Source: Pseudoalteromonas shioyasakiensis | Lineage (GTDB): Bacteria > Pseudomonadota > Gammaproteobacteria > Enterobacterales > Alteromonadaceae | Assembly (NCBI RefSeq): GCF_022398475.1 | Contig: NZ_JAKEVM010000001.1 | Coordinates: 1 to 64,000, forward strand | DNA length: 64,000 nt | Direction: 5' to 3' | Shown here: positions 54,283 to 63,430 of the stretch, piece by piece | Layout: every line of letters starts with the position of its first letter | Position numbering within the stretch: the first letter of the stretch is position 1 | Program-made: the position numbers and the translations under genes | Notes under the pieces: model-generated | Told to the model about the DNA's origin: nothing | Databases searched by the model: none | Seen by the model: the letters and a program-made list of their open reading frames with translations, nothing else

Positions 54283-55977
54283 ATGCAGGCAAAAGTATTC
54301 GATGCCATTGTTATTGGCAGTGGCATTACTGGCGGCTGGGCTGCTAAAGAACTAACCGAAAAAGGGCTCAATGTACTGTTACTGGAACGTGGCAGGCAGG
54401 TTGTGCACGGTACAGACTATATAACTGCCTTTAAAGATGATTGGCAACTGCCATTTCGCGACAGGCCCAGCCTACTAGAAAAACAGAATCAAGCTAAACA
54501 AGCACGCACTGGCTATGCCACTAAGCAATCAATAAAACACTGGTTTGTGAATGATTTGCAGCACCCTTATCAAGAATCTCAGCGTTTTGATTGGATCAGA
54601 GGGTATCATCTTGGTGGGCGCTCATTAACTTGGGGGCGGCAATGCTTACGGCTCAGTGATATAGATTTTGCAGCCAACAAACAAGATGGTCACGGCGTTG
54701 ATTGGCCTGTGCGCTACAAAGATATAGCGCCTTGGTACGATAAAGTCGAAGCCTACATCGGGGTTATTGGCGAAGCGCTGAACTTACCTCAGCTACCAGA
54801 TGGACCTTACTTACCTCCTTTTGCGCTTAATGCCGTAGAGCAGCAGCTTAAACAAAGTTTATTAACTCACTACACTAATCGTCACCTCACCATCGGTCGA
54901 GTAGCCCATTTAACCAAGGCAAAGCCTGAGCAAGGTCGTGCACCATGCAGCAAGCGCAACCGCTGTATGCGAGGTTGTCCAACTGGTAGTTATTTTAGTA
55001 GTTTAGCCTCTACCTTACCTGCAGCGATGCGTACTGGGCGACTCACTATTCAGACTCACTCCATTGCCAAAGAGATTATTTACAATCCAGATAGCGGGCA
55101 AGCCACAGGTGTGAAAGTAATTGATGCTGAATCTAAAAAAGAGCGTATCGAGCGAGCGAACATCATTTTTTGCTGTGCATCAACGGTAGCCACAACAGCC
55201 TTGTTATTAAATTCAACCTCTGCACGTTTTCCTAATGGCTTAGGGAACGATAGTGGAGAGCTTGGTCATAACCTTATGGATCACCATTTTAGGGTTGGCG
55301 CAACTGGCGAGCCTAGGGGCTTTGCTGATGACTTTAATGATGGCGACAGACCCGTTGGCTTTCATATCCCGCGTTTTCGAAACCTTGATGATAACGAGCA
55401 GCATAGCTTTATTCGCGGCTATGGCTATCAAGGATACGCAACACGCAAAGATTGGCGACGGGGCTTTAAAGAACTTAGCTTTGGTAAGGCTTTTCGAGAA
55501 GAGCTTGCCAAGCCTGGGCCTTGGCAAGTTGCATTGATAGGTTTTGGTGAATGCCTGCCTTATCATCGTAATAAAATGAGCTTAGATCCGGTATTAAAAG
55601 ATCAATGGGGATTACCTTTAGTTAATTTCGATTGTCAATTTGCAGAAAACGAGCAGCGCATGCGCGAGGATATGAAAGCACAAGCCGTCGAGATGCTAAG
55701 CAAAGCTGGTTATCAAAATGTGCAAGCGTACGATAAAGGCTCAGCCCCGGGGCAGGCCATCCACGAAATGGGAACTGCGCGCATGGGGCATGATGCTACA
55801 ACCTCTGTGCTTAATTGTTACAACCAAATTCACAATGTGCGTAATGTTTATGTCACTGACGGCTCATTTATGTGCTCGTCGGGTTATCAGAACCCTTCGT
55901 TAACCTATATGGCATTTACTGCAAGAGCCGCCGATCATGCTGCACGACATTATCAAAATGGGGTGTTCAATGGCTGA
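54283..55977 (+). CDS. GMC-family FAD oxidoreductase, gluconate dehydrogenase large-subunit type
   Basis: About 564 residues. N-terminal FAD loop DAIVIGSGITGGWAAKELTEKG, GMC motifs (GGRSLTWGRQ), and C-terminal HEMGTARMGHD ... QNPSLTYMA with the catalytic His region. A cysteine cluster CSKRNRCMRGC (about residues 222-232) resembles the Fe-S site region of FAD-dependent glucose dehydrogenases. There is no own signal peptide; such subunits are exported together with a Tat-signal partner. The substrate is unknown. It lies directly after agaA (13 bases) and overlaps its partner by 8. Confidence 0.9.
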   Translation: MQAKVFDAIVIGSGITGGWAAKELTEKGLNVLLLERGRQVVHGTDYITAFKDDWQLPFRDRPSLLEKQNQAKQARTGYATKQSIKHWFVNDLQHPYQESQRFDWIRGYHLGGRSLTWGRQCLRLSDIDFAANKQDGHGVDWPVRYKDIAPWYDKVEAYIGVIGEALNLPQLPDGPYLPPFALNAVEQQLKQSLLTHYTNRHLTIGRVAHLTKAKPEQGRAPCSKRNRCMRGCPTGSYFSSLASTLPAAMRTGRLTIQTHSIAKEIIYNPDSGQATGVKVIDAESKKERIERANIIFCCASTVATTALLLNSTSARFPNGLGNDSGELGHNLMDHHFRVGATGEPRGFADDFNDGDRPVGFHIPRFRNLDDNEQHSFIRGYGYQGYATRKDWRRGFKELSFGKAFREELAKPGPWQVALIGFGECLPYHRNKMSLDPVLKDQWGLPLVNFDCQFAENEQRMREDMKAQAVEMLSKAGYQNVQAYDKGSAPGQAIHEMGTARMGHDATTSVLNCYNQIHNVRNVYVTDGSFMCSSGYQNPSLTYMAFTARAADHAARHYQNGVFNG

Positions 55978-56482
55978 TCTACAAAGGCGAAATGCGATTA
56001 AATGTTTAGCTGCATTATTCGGTGCGGCTATTACGCCAGTGGCTGCGACTCAGCTATTTGATAAAGTGGATGACAATCATTTTGAGGTGCTTAAAGCAGC
56101 GGCTCATCGGGATGTGGTCACGCACATGCAGGCGGTTATTTTAGAGCTAGAGCCAAATGAGCAACTGTATTTTAATTTAGTTGCTTTCACAGATTTAATG
56201 CTAGCAAATACACTAACTGTGACTGAACGTACGGCATGCTTAAAAGGCGCTGAGCTAATTGCAGAAGGTGCTCTTTCATCGTCGCAATTAGCAGATAAAC
56301 TCACAGGTTTATTTTCTATCTCTTTGCAGCAGCAACAGCGCATAATAGCGCAGCAAGCCTTACCTATTTCAGAAGTGAGCCCTGATAAGCGTGACGAGTA
56401 CTTAATATATAAGTGTATTTTTACCGTGCGTGAACTTTTGCTACTGGGCTATTTCACATCAGAAAAATTGCAGGCTAGTTAA
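55970..56482 (+). CDS. Gluconate 2-dehydrogenase subunit 3-like protein with Tat-type signal
   Basis: About 170 residues from ATG 55970. The N-terminus MADLQRRNAIKCLAALFGAA has a twin arginine followed by a hydrophobic stretch, then helical DUF1440/gluconate-dehydrogenase-subunit-3-like sequence (LIAEGALSSSQLADKL). The expected role is export and stabilisation of the GMC subunit. A third, cytochrome c subunit, normal in this enzyme family, is not present downstream. The gene ends convergently with agaP, 30 bases apart. Confidence 0.82.
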   Translation: MADLQRRNAIKCLAALFGAAITPVAATQLFDKVDDNHFEVLKAAAHRDVVTHMQAVILELEPNEQLYFNLVAFTDLMLANTLTVTERTACLKGAELIAEGALSSSQLADKLTGLFSISLQQQQRIIAQQALPISEVSPDKRDEYLIYKCIFTVRELLLLGYFTSEKLQAS

Positions 56483-56512
56483 ATAGTAAAACAACTAAGC
56501 CTGCTCATGTCG

Positions 56513-57844
56513 TTACTTACGCCAACTTGTTAGTTTGTGACCAATCAGTGCGTAATAAAGAATAAACGCATAGCAAGGGATCAACAGATAGTAAGCTTGT
56601 TGTGCATTGCCCGTATATTCTGCAAATACACCGTATACCAAAGGCAATAGCGCGCCACCTGAAATCCCCATAATCAGTAATGCCGCGCCGGTTTGGGTTT
56701 TATCGCCAAGATTTGCAAGGGCCATTGGCCAAATGGTCGGCCATACCAGCGCATTCGATAAGCCAAGTAATGCAACAAATAACACGGTATCTGGAAAACT
56801 GTTATCAGCAAGCCAAAAGAGCACTACGTTTGCAATCGCAGTTTGTTGCGGTTCAATCAAAATGATACCAAGTGAAAACACACAACCACTTAACGCAGAA
56901 AATATCAGCGCCTGTTGCTGACTAAAAAAGCGAGGAATTAACACGATACCTAAAATATAACCTAGCACCATAAAGCCCATGGTGTAAGAGGTGAGTTCTG
57001 CGAACTGCAATACCCCTTGTTCTTTGCCGTAAAGGCCAATGGTGTCGCCGGCAATGACTTCTGCACCTATGTAAAAGAATAGGGCTATTACGCCTAAAAC
57101 TAAGTGTGGAAATTGCAGGACTGATTTACTCTCGCTGTTGTTGCTGGTTTTTGGTTGTTCAATATCAGGTAGCGGAGCCAGCATGATTAACGCGGCTAAT
57201 ATCACTAATGCGATTGCCATTACAAAGTAAGGAGTAATTAAACGATTAGCCAGTTCTTGTAACTGTAATTGCTTTTGAATGCTGTTTAATTGGGCCAAAG
57301 CCTCTGGACTAAAGCTGGCAATGTCGCTAAATACAATCGCTGAGAAGAGCAATGGAGCAACCACACCAGCACTCTTATTGAGAATACCCATAATGCTAAT
57401 GCGCACGGCTGCCGTGTCTTTAGAGCCTATTAGCACGATGTAAGGATTCGCAGCGGTTTGTAATAAGGTGAGGCCGCTACCTAACGTAAATAAGGCAACC
57501 AAAAATAACCAATACGCTTGAATTTGTGCCGCAGGAATAAACAACAGTGCACCCAATGCCATGGTGCCTAAACCAAACGACATTCCATGTTTATAACTGA
57601 ATATTTGCAAAATCTTAGCGCTTGGCAGTGCCATCACGGTATAGGCGATATAAAACACCAGTGTCACCATGTAAGCTTCAATATGGTTGAGATCGCAGAC
57701 CATTTGTAAAAATGGGATCAAGGAGCCGTTAAGCCAAGTTATAAAACCAAATAAGAAAAACAAGCCACCTATAATCATCATAGGCAGTAATTGCGTGCGA
57801 TTGGTGTGTTCTGTTTGCTCTAACAGTGAGCTTTGTGTTGTCAT
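56513..57844 (-). CDS. agaP: AgaP-like GalNAc permease (MFS, FucP family)
   Basis: About 443 residues from ATG 57844 (GGTGA upstream); the frame stays open to 57880. Twelve transmembrane helices of the fucose/glucose:H+ symporter type, with FGFITWLNGSLIPFLQ in helix 1 and LLQTAANPYIVLIG in helix 5. In Shewanella-type GalNAc pathways a permease of this kind, AgaP, imports GalNAc. It is on the opposite strand, divergent from agaR, behind the shared GAAAG boxes. The substrate is inferred from context. Confidence 0.88.
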   Translation of the reverse strand: MTTQSSLLEQTEHTNRTQLLPMMIIGGLFFLFGFITWLNGSLIPFLQMVCDLNHIEAYMVTLVFYIAYTVMALPSAKILQIFSYKHGMSFGLGTMALGALLFIPAAQIQAYWLFLVALFTLGSGLTLLQTAANPYIVLIGSKDTAAVRISIMGILNKSAGVVAPLLFSAIVFSDIASFSPEALAQLNSIQKQLQLQELANRLITPYFVMAIALVILAALIMLAPLPDIEQPKTSNNSESKSVLQFPHLVLGVIALFFYIGAEVIAGDTIGLYGKEQGVLQFAELTSYTMGFMVLGYILGIVLIPRFFSQQQALIFSALSGCVFSLGIILIEPQQTAIANVVLFWLADNSFPDTVLFVALLGLSNALVWPTIWPMALANLGDKTQTGAALLIMGISGGALLPLVYGVFAEYTGNAQQAYYLLIPCYAFILYYALIGHKLTSWRK

Positions 57845-57901
57845 TTTTGTCACCAAAGAAGATTGTTGTGAAATAATCATAAAACAAAATTCGTAAGTTT
57901 T

Positions 57902-57979
57902 GAAAGTTTTATTTTATTTCGAAACTAAATTTGGCTTTGAAACTGTAAATTGTGTAATATTGAACTACAAATTTGAAAG
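57902..57979. promoter_or_regulatory. AgaR-type boxes between agaP and agaR
   Basis: Four related 8-mers of form TTYGAAAS end in GAAAG at 57902-57906, GAAAC at 57921-57925, GAAAC at 57939-57943 and GAAAG at 57975-57979. They cover the space between divergent agaP and agaR, consistent with AgaR control of agaP and autoregulation. Confidence 0.65.
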
Positions 57980-58004
57980 CAGCTATTAAAACAACAGGCC
58001 AGCT

Positions 58005-58769
58005 ATGCTAACCACAATAGAAAGAAGACAAAAAATCGTCCTGATGACTGAGGAAAATGGCAAAGTAAATGTTAAAGATCTTGCAAAGACCTTTGATATT
58101 TCGGAGGTTAGCATTCGCCATGATCTTAACGAGCTCGGTAAGCGTGGCTTAGTTGTCCGTTCACGTGGTGGGGCAATTGCCTGCGATAAATTGGCTAAAG
58201 AGCTTTCGGTAAAAGATAAGCATAACGAAAACTATGCTGTGAAAGTGTTATTAGCGAAAGCTGTGGCAAGTTTGGTTGATGATGGCGATTCATTGATTAT
58301 TGATTCTGGCACCACCACAGAAGAAGTTGCCAAAGCATTAACCAATAAGCAGGGCCTTACTGTGATGACAAACGGCCTTAATATTGCCCATGTACTGGCT
58401 GATATTGAAGATGCAAATGTGTTTATGCTGGGTGGGCAATTACGAAAGAAATCAATGTCTTTTTACTCAAATGAAGTCGAGCAAGCACTTAGTAAATATA
58501 ACTTTAAAAAGGTTATTTTAGGGGTTGATGGTATCGATTCAGAAGCAGGGATCACCACCCATTATGAGCCCGAGGCAATGCTGAATCGCACCATGTGCAC
58601 CCGCGCAGATAAAGTCATTGCAGTCACAGATTCAAGTAAATTTGGTAAGCGTGCTTTGTATAATGTATTGCCGCTTAAATCAATCGATGTGCTGGTCACC
58701 GACAAAAATATGCCAGCAGAGTTTGTTGAATCATTAACGAGCTTAGGTATTGAGGTGATTACTGTTTAA
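58005..58769 (+). CDS. agaR: DeoR-family repressor AgaR
   Basis: 254 residues. N-terminal DeoR HTH (about 6-60: FDISEVSIRHDLNELGKRGLVVRSRGGA) and C-terminal sugar-phosphate sensing domain (about 75-235) with LIIDSGTTTEEVAKAL. AgaR represses GalNAc genes and is released by a pathway intermediate. It is placed between agaP and the TonB receptor, both with candidate boxes. Confidence 0.93.
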   Translation: MLTTIERRQKIVLMTEENGKVNVKDLAKTFDISEVSIRHDLNELGKRGLVVRSRGGAIACDKLAKELSVKDKHNENYAVKVLLAKAVASLVDDGDSLIIDSGTTTEEVAKALTNKQGLTVMTNGLNIAHVLADIEDANVFMLGGQLRKKSMSFYSNEVEQALSKYNFKKVILGVDGIDSEAGITTHYEPEAMLNRTMCTRADKVIAVTDSSKFGKRALYNVLPLKSIDVLVTDKNMPAEFVESLTSLGIEVITV

Positions 58770-58793
58770 CTCTCTAGTTAAATAGGATTAATG

Positions 58794-58819
58794 AAAGGTG
58801 GCTTTTGCCGCCTTTTTTA
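58794..58819 (+). terminator. Terminator after agaR
   Basis: AAAGGTGGC (58794-58802) pairs with GCCGCCTTT (58807-58815) around TTTT, followed by T residues. Confidence 0.85.
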
Positions 58820-58848
58820 TTATCCAAAATAAATCGTACCAGCCCGCC

Positions 58849-58965
58849 GAAAGAAAATCTTTTAAAAAAAATCATTATCGTAACTTTCGAAATTAAAGTC
58901 CCATATTTAAAGGCATTCGAAGCCATTTTTTTCATATGTAAAACAAATTTCGTAACAATCGAAAG
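58849..58965. promoter_or_regulatory. AgaR-type boxes upstream of the TonB-dependent receptor
   Basis: GAAAG at 58849-58853, CTTTC at 58884-58888 (inside the palindrome TTTCGAAA), and GAAAG at 58961-58965. They lie 120-240 bases before the receptor start. The rest of this 316-base gap is AT-rich without another clear signal. Confidence 0.65.
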
Positions 58966-59085
58966 TTTCACAAGGTAATTTATTGTTGCTAGATTGTTTC
59001 ATTTTGTTATAGATTAAATATAAGGCCTTACTCATTACCATTTTTATGGTGAAAAAATCTGAACATTTAAAAACAGGAAATCATC

Positions 59086-61902
59086 ATGGCAACAACAACT
59101 AGAAAAACATATTTGAGCGTGCTGATAAGCTCGATTCTGGCCTCATCAGTCAGTTTCGCTGCAACGGCCCAACAACAAGAAAACGACAGTAAGGCCGAAG
59201 AGGATGTTGAGGTTATTGAAGTTACAGGGATCCGTAGCAGTATTAAAGAATCAAACTTTCGAAAGAAAGAAGCAACGACGGTTGTTGATGTCGTTGTCGC
59301 TGATGACATCGGTAAGTTCCCCGATGAAAACTTAGCGGAAGCATTGCAGCGTATTCCGGGCATCACCATTACTCGTAATGGCGGTGAGGGGCAAAATATT
59401 TTAGTCCGTGGTTTAGGTGGCGGCTACAACATTACCACGTTGAATGGTCGTAAACTGGCTTCTGAAAACTCAGGCCGCGACTTTAACTTTGACACCATTG
59501 CTTCAGAGTTAGTGGGTGCGCTTCAGGTGTATAAGTCGCCAGAAGCACGCTTAATTGAAGGGGGCATTGGTGCAGTTGTTGATATCGAAACGCGTAAACC
59601 ACTAGACCAAGATGGCTTTACCTTGAGCGCTTCAGCAAAAGGGATTTATGAATCTCGAACAGGCGATGTACACCCGCATGCTTCATTCATCATCGGTGAC
59701 AACTTTAATGATGATACTTTTGGTGTGCTTTTCTCGGGTGCGTATTCTAAGAAAACCTTACGTGCAGACACATACTCGGCAAGCGGCTTTTTTGACGAAG
59801 AAGAAGGTTGGGGGGCAGACAGCGCTGGTGTGCCAGTCGACATGAACGGCAACGGAGAAATTGATGGGCAAAGTGAAATATTTGCCTCAAAAATCCCGAG
59901 TTACATGTATTTTGCCAACGCGCAGGATGTGCGTGAACGCGTCGGTGCGACGTTAGCAATGCAATGGCGCCCAACAGATACCCTAGACATTAACTTTGAT
60001 GCTCTTTATTCACGTTACAACACCGATGGTCATCGCTATCAAATTGGTTTTGTTAACTATGATGAAAGCTGGACGCCAGGCACGCCAGTGTTTACTGATG
60101 CAGAATTTGATGACTCAGGTCGTGTAGTGTCTATGACGCAAACCGGTAACACCATGGTGGAGCTACTCAACTTAACCAACCCACGTAAAACCGATACTTA
60201 TCAGTTTGCCCTTAATGCCAAATGGTATCCAATGGATGGCCTAACACTGGCTGTAGATGTTGCCCATTCAAAAGCGAAAAACGAAAACGGCGGTGATAAC
60301 CGCTTTATTGTTGCGCGTGGTTTTATTGACTCGATTGGGATTGATTACACCACAGGTAATATGTTGCCAGATGTGACCTTATCGCCGGGCTTAACTGCGG
60401 ATCAATCTTACGGTGCACACTATAGCCGTAATACAGGTACTGGGGTTGAAGACACGGTTAATGACTTTAAGTTTACCGGTACGTTTGTGCCTGAAAGTGA
60501 TTTAGTGACCCGTGTTGATTTTGGTTTAACCTACCTTGAACAAACTAAAAGTCAGCTTGAATATGCATCAAAAAATGCCAGCCAATTCAGTAATGGTGGT
60601 CAGTATTTAGAGCGCGATGGCTATGAATTTGATGACAGCACCGTGGTCAATGTTGGTGATTTTAACCTCTTTGAAATCCCAAGTGATGTGTTTGTTGAGG
60701 CAAATTTCGATAACTTTTTAGAGGGCGAAAGTAGCATTACACCAGAGCCATGGCCAAGTTTCGATTACGATAAGTTACTTGCTTATTATCGCTCAATTAA
60801 TGCTGAAGCAACCGATAAGAGCATTGTTGCATCGCTTAATTCTTCGGGCACTTATGAGGTAACCGAAGAAGTTTTAACTGCGTATGCGCAAGTGACGCTC
60901 GAGAGCACTCTTGCAAATATGCCGTATATGTTAAACGTTGGTATTCGCGGCTCGCAAACTGAAGTGAGCTCTAAAGGGTCGGTTTATGATCTATCGTTAA
61001 TTGACTTACAAGAAGATGGTAAACCACTTGAAAATGGTTGGCGCGAAACAGTTGAGCAATCATTTAAAGGGGACTATAGCAACATTTTACCAAGCATGAA
61101 CTTTAAGCTTAGTATTACCGATGATTTAATTTACCGCTTCTCTGCGGCACAAGTGATTAGCCGCCCATCTTTAAGCTACTTACGTCCGTGGCTTGCGCCA
61201 AACTTTGATACATATCGTGAAGGCTTACCGCAACTTTCTATGGGTGATTCGTCGTTAACACCTGAAGAAGCTAATCAAGCAGATATGACTTTAGAGTGGT
61301 ACTTTGAAGACAGTAGCTCGTTAAGTGGCGGGGTGTTTGTAAAAGACCTGAAATCATTTATCGATTACGTCGAAAGCCCAGTTGAAATCGAAGGTGTGCG
61401 TTACTTTGCATCTTACCCAGGTAAGAGTGAATATGGTGCAACTATTAAAGGGGCTGAGTTTGCTTATCAGCAGTCGCTAGAAAACTTACTCCCCGAACCG
61501 TTCAATGGCTTAGGCTTTCAGCTTAACTACACCTATGTTGACAGTAGTTACGATGAGCCAGAGCTAAAAGAATCAGGTTTGCCATTTAGAGGCATGTCGA
61601 AGAACTCATATAACGCCGTGGTTTACTATGAGCAATATGGTTTCCAAGCACGTTTAGCGTATAACTGGCGTAGCAAGTTCTTGTCGGATCCTGACGCATG
61701 GGGTGGTCCATATTGGATCTCTGATTATGGTCAGTTAGATGCCAGCATGAGCTATAACATCAGTGACCAATTCACAGTGTTTGCCGAAGCAACGAACTTA
61801 ACTAATGAACGTTATTGGGGTTACACCAAGCGTACTGACCAAGTGAGTTACCTTGAGCGCTTTGGTACTCAAGTTGCCTTGGGTGTTCGCGCTAGTTTTT
61901 AA
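59086..61902 (+). CDS. TonB-dependent receptor, probable GalNAc-glycan uptake
   Basis: 938 residues. Signal peptide (about 1-29, ending ATAQ), TonB box near VEVIEVTGIRSS, plug domain (about 55-165: IGKFPDENLAEALQRIPGITI and NILVRGLG), and a 22-strand barrel ending in ALGVRASF. It belongs to the large Xanthomonas/Caulobacter-type receptor group (TIGR01782-like) used for plant or animal glycans. Position after agaR and the upstream GAAAG boxes make it the candidate outer-membrane transporter of this locus. AGGAAA precedes ATG. The stop codon overlaps the inverted-repeat element. Confidence 0.92.
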   Translation: MATTTRKTYLSVLISSILASSVSFAATAQQQENDSKAEEDVEVIEVTGIRSSIKESNFRKKEATTVVDVVVADDIGKFPDENLAEALQRIPGITITRNGGEGQNILVRGLGGGYNITTLNGRKLASENSGRDFNFDTIASELVGALQVYKSPEARLIEGGIGAVVDIETRKPLDQDGFTLSASAKGIYESRTGDVHPHASFIIGDNFNDDTFGVLFSGAYSKKTLRADTYSASGFFDEEEGWGADSAGVPVDMNGNGEIDGQSEIFASKIPSYMYFANAQDVRERVGATLAMQWRPTDTLDINFDALYSRYNTDGHRYQIGFVNYDESWTPGTPVFTDAEFDDSGRVVSMTQTGNTMVELLNLTNPRKTDTYQFALNAKWYPMDGLTLAVDVAHSKAKNENGGDNRFIVARGFIDSIGIDYTTGNMLPDVTLSPGLTADQSYGAHYSRNTGTGVEDTVNDFKFTGTFVPESDLVTRVDFGLTYLEQTKSQLEYASKNASQFSNGGQYLERDGYEFDDSTVVNVGDFNLFEIPSDVFVEANFDNFLEGESSITPEPWPSFDYDKLLAYYRSINAEATDKSIVASLNSSGTYEVTEEVLTAYAQVTLESTLANMPYMLNVGIRGSQTEVSSKGSVYDLSLIDLQEDGKPLENGWRETVEQSFKGDYSNILPSMNFKLSITDDLIYRFSAAQVISRPSLSYLRPWLAPNFDTYREGLPQLSMGDSSLTPEEANQADMTLEWYFEDSSSLSGGVFVKDLKSFIDYVESPVEIEGVRYFASYPGKSEYGATIKGAEFAYQQSLENLLPEPFNGLGFQLNYTYVDSSYDEPELKESGLPFRGMSKNSYNAVVYYEQYGFQARLAYNWRSKFLSDPDAWGGPYWISDYGQLDASMSYNISDQFTVFAEATNLTNERYWGYTKRTDQVSYLERFGTQVALGVRASF

Positions 61903-62110
61903 TACCAATTCGCTTAATTAAGTGGTCTATTTTGAGGCAAGAAAACCTCGTTGATAACAAGGCAAAAATTTCGTTATTTAGTTGTGCTCGGCAATTGCTC
62001 CTGCATTGCTCTACCTTCTGCATCCATGCAGTCGTAAATCAGAAATTTTTAACGCGGGTAGCGACAGGTTTAATCCCTCAAAATGACTAAGTATTATTGC
62101 GGATTGGTAT
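61902..62110. repeat. 209-bp element with terminal inverted repeats
   Basis: It begins ATACCAATTCGC (61902-61913) and ends GCGGATTGGTAT (62099-62110); the ends are inverted repeats with one mismatch. The inner ends TTAAGTGG and GACTAAGTATTATT match the 40-bp element at 9876-9915. The interior has several short dyads and no open frame of note. It looks like a non-autonomous MITE or palindromic interspersed repeat. Confidence 0.75.
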
Positions 62111-62141
62111 AATTTTAGTATTCCTAGTGTTAGTGTTGAAC

Positions 62142-62168
62142 AAGCGCCTGTAAGGGCGCTTTTATTTT
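62142..62168 (+). terminator. Rho-independent terminator before the TatA-like gene
   Basis: AAGCGCC (62142-62148) pairs with GGCGCTT (62155-62161) around TGTAAG, followed by a T-rich run. It would end the TonB receptor transcript beyond the repeat element. Confidence 0.8.
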
Positions 62169-62182
62169 AAAATGAGGTTGTT

Positions 62183-62338
62183 ATGGCAGGAATTAGTGTT
62201 TGGCAATTAGCCATTATTGCTGCAATTGTGGTGCTGTTATTTGGCACAAAAAAGTTATCCCGAATAGGTGGAGATTTAGGGACGTCAGTCAAAGGGTTTA
62301 AACGCGCTATGCAAGATAAACCTAATGATGAAGCCTAG
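62183..62338 (+). CDS. Short TatA/TatE-like twin-arginine translocase protein
   Basis: 51 residues. [21 protein letters not shown] starts with the single TatA-type transmembrane helix, followed by the invariant [14 protein letters not shown] hinge and amphipathic helix (KGFKRAM), then a very short tail. TatA normally has about 80-90 residues, so this is a short TatE-like form. There is no tatB or tatC here; AGG precedes ATG at 62183. It stands alone between the GalNAc locus and mscS. It could assist export of Tat substrates, two of which (GH109 and the subunit-3 protein) lie nearby. Confidence 0.88.
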   Translation: MAGISVWQLAIIAAIVVLLFGTKKLSRIGGDLGTSVKGFKRAMQDKPNDEA

Positions 62339-62350
62339 CCCATAAGTATT

Positions 62351-63430
62351 TTAAATTATATTGCTACCTTGTTCTGGATCGCGAGATTGATCCGCTTGTT
62401 CGCGAATATCATCGGCATCACTGCTAACGTCATCAAGGCTGTGGTCGTCGAGTGATTTTGCCGTTTTAGGCTCTGCGTTTACATTATTTTTTGGCTGCTC
62501 ATTATCGTTTTCGCTATTTAAAATAATTCGCTCGCGAGCATCATCAGGCATGCTTATTTGCTCTGCTAAATAGGTATTGACCAGCTCTCGCATTAATTGT
62601 GATGCCACTTTGATAGTACTGTGTTCGTTACTATTGACCCAAAAATAAATGGTTAGATTAAGAGTCGCTGAGCCTAATGAATCAATTAACACTTGGCTTG
62701 GCGGATCATTAATAACAGCAGGGTGTTGATTAACCACCTTCATTGCTAATTGTTGGGCATAGCGAATGTCATTATCGTAGCCAATGCCAACATTAAAGTG
62801 ACCCCGCATTTTTGGGTTCGCAGTGAGGTTTTTAATGACGTTTTTATATACGGTCGCATTAGGAATTTGAATGTGATTGCCATCAAAATCAACCAAGGTG
62901 GTGGCGCGAGCCGTAACTTTTTTAACTACCCCTAAACGACCATCAACTTCGATAACATCGTCAATACGAAAAGGGCGCTGCACACTAAGCAGCATACTTG
63001 AAATAAAGTTTTCGGCGATATCGCGAAAAGCAAAACCTAAAATAAGCCCAACTAAACCAGTCCCACTCATAATCGCCACAGCAAAACTGGTGAGCCCTGC
63101 AAGACGCAAAAATAAGTACACGCCAAACAAGATGATAATGATGCTAAAAAAGCGCCTAGTCACCACATGCAAAAGTTTACTTTCACTGACAAAACCAAGC
63201 GGTTTGATTAATAAATACGACAAAGGGCGGGCTAATAAGTAGCAAACAATGATGGCTACAATACCGAGTGTCAGTGCAGGTAACATTTGCCATGTAGTAT
63301 GTAAAAACTGCATAATTTGAGAGTTTAAGTCTTGCCAAGATAAGCTCTCAGGGATTGCTTGCGATGTTACCAAAATGGTGGGACTGAACAAACTAGCCAA
63401 TTGATTTTTAATAAGTAAATAATAATTCAT
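62351..63430 (-). CDS. MscS-family mechanosensitive channel
   Basis: 359 residues. N-terminal hydrophobic segments (about 40-140) end in the pore-lining helix GTGLVGLILGFAFRDIAENFISS, followed by the MscS beta domain (DVIEVDGRLGVVKKVTARATTLVDFDGNHIQIPNA) and a C-terminal domain with a long acidic, Asp-rich tail. It is a tension-gated osmotic safety channel. No neighbour is coupled. Confidence 0.92.
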   Translation of the reverse strand: MNYYLLIKNQLASLFSPTILVTSQAIPESLSWQDLNSQIMQFLHTTWQMLPALTLGIVAIIVCYLLARPLSYLLIKPLGFVSESKLLHVVTRRFFSIIIILFGVYLFLRLAGLTSFAVAIMSGTGLVGLILGFAFRDIAENFISSMLLSVQRPFRIDDVIEVDGRLGVVKKVTARATTLVDFDGNHIQIPNATVYKNVIKNLTANPKMRGHFNVGIGYDNDIRYAQQLAMKVVNQHPAVINDPPSQVLIDSLGSATLNLTIYFWVNSNEHSTIKVASQLMRELVNTYLAEQISMPDDARERIILNSENDNEQPKNNVNAEPKTAKSLDDHSLDDVSSDADDIREQADQSRDPEQGSNII

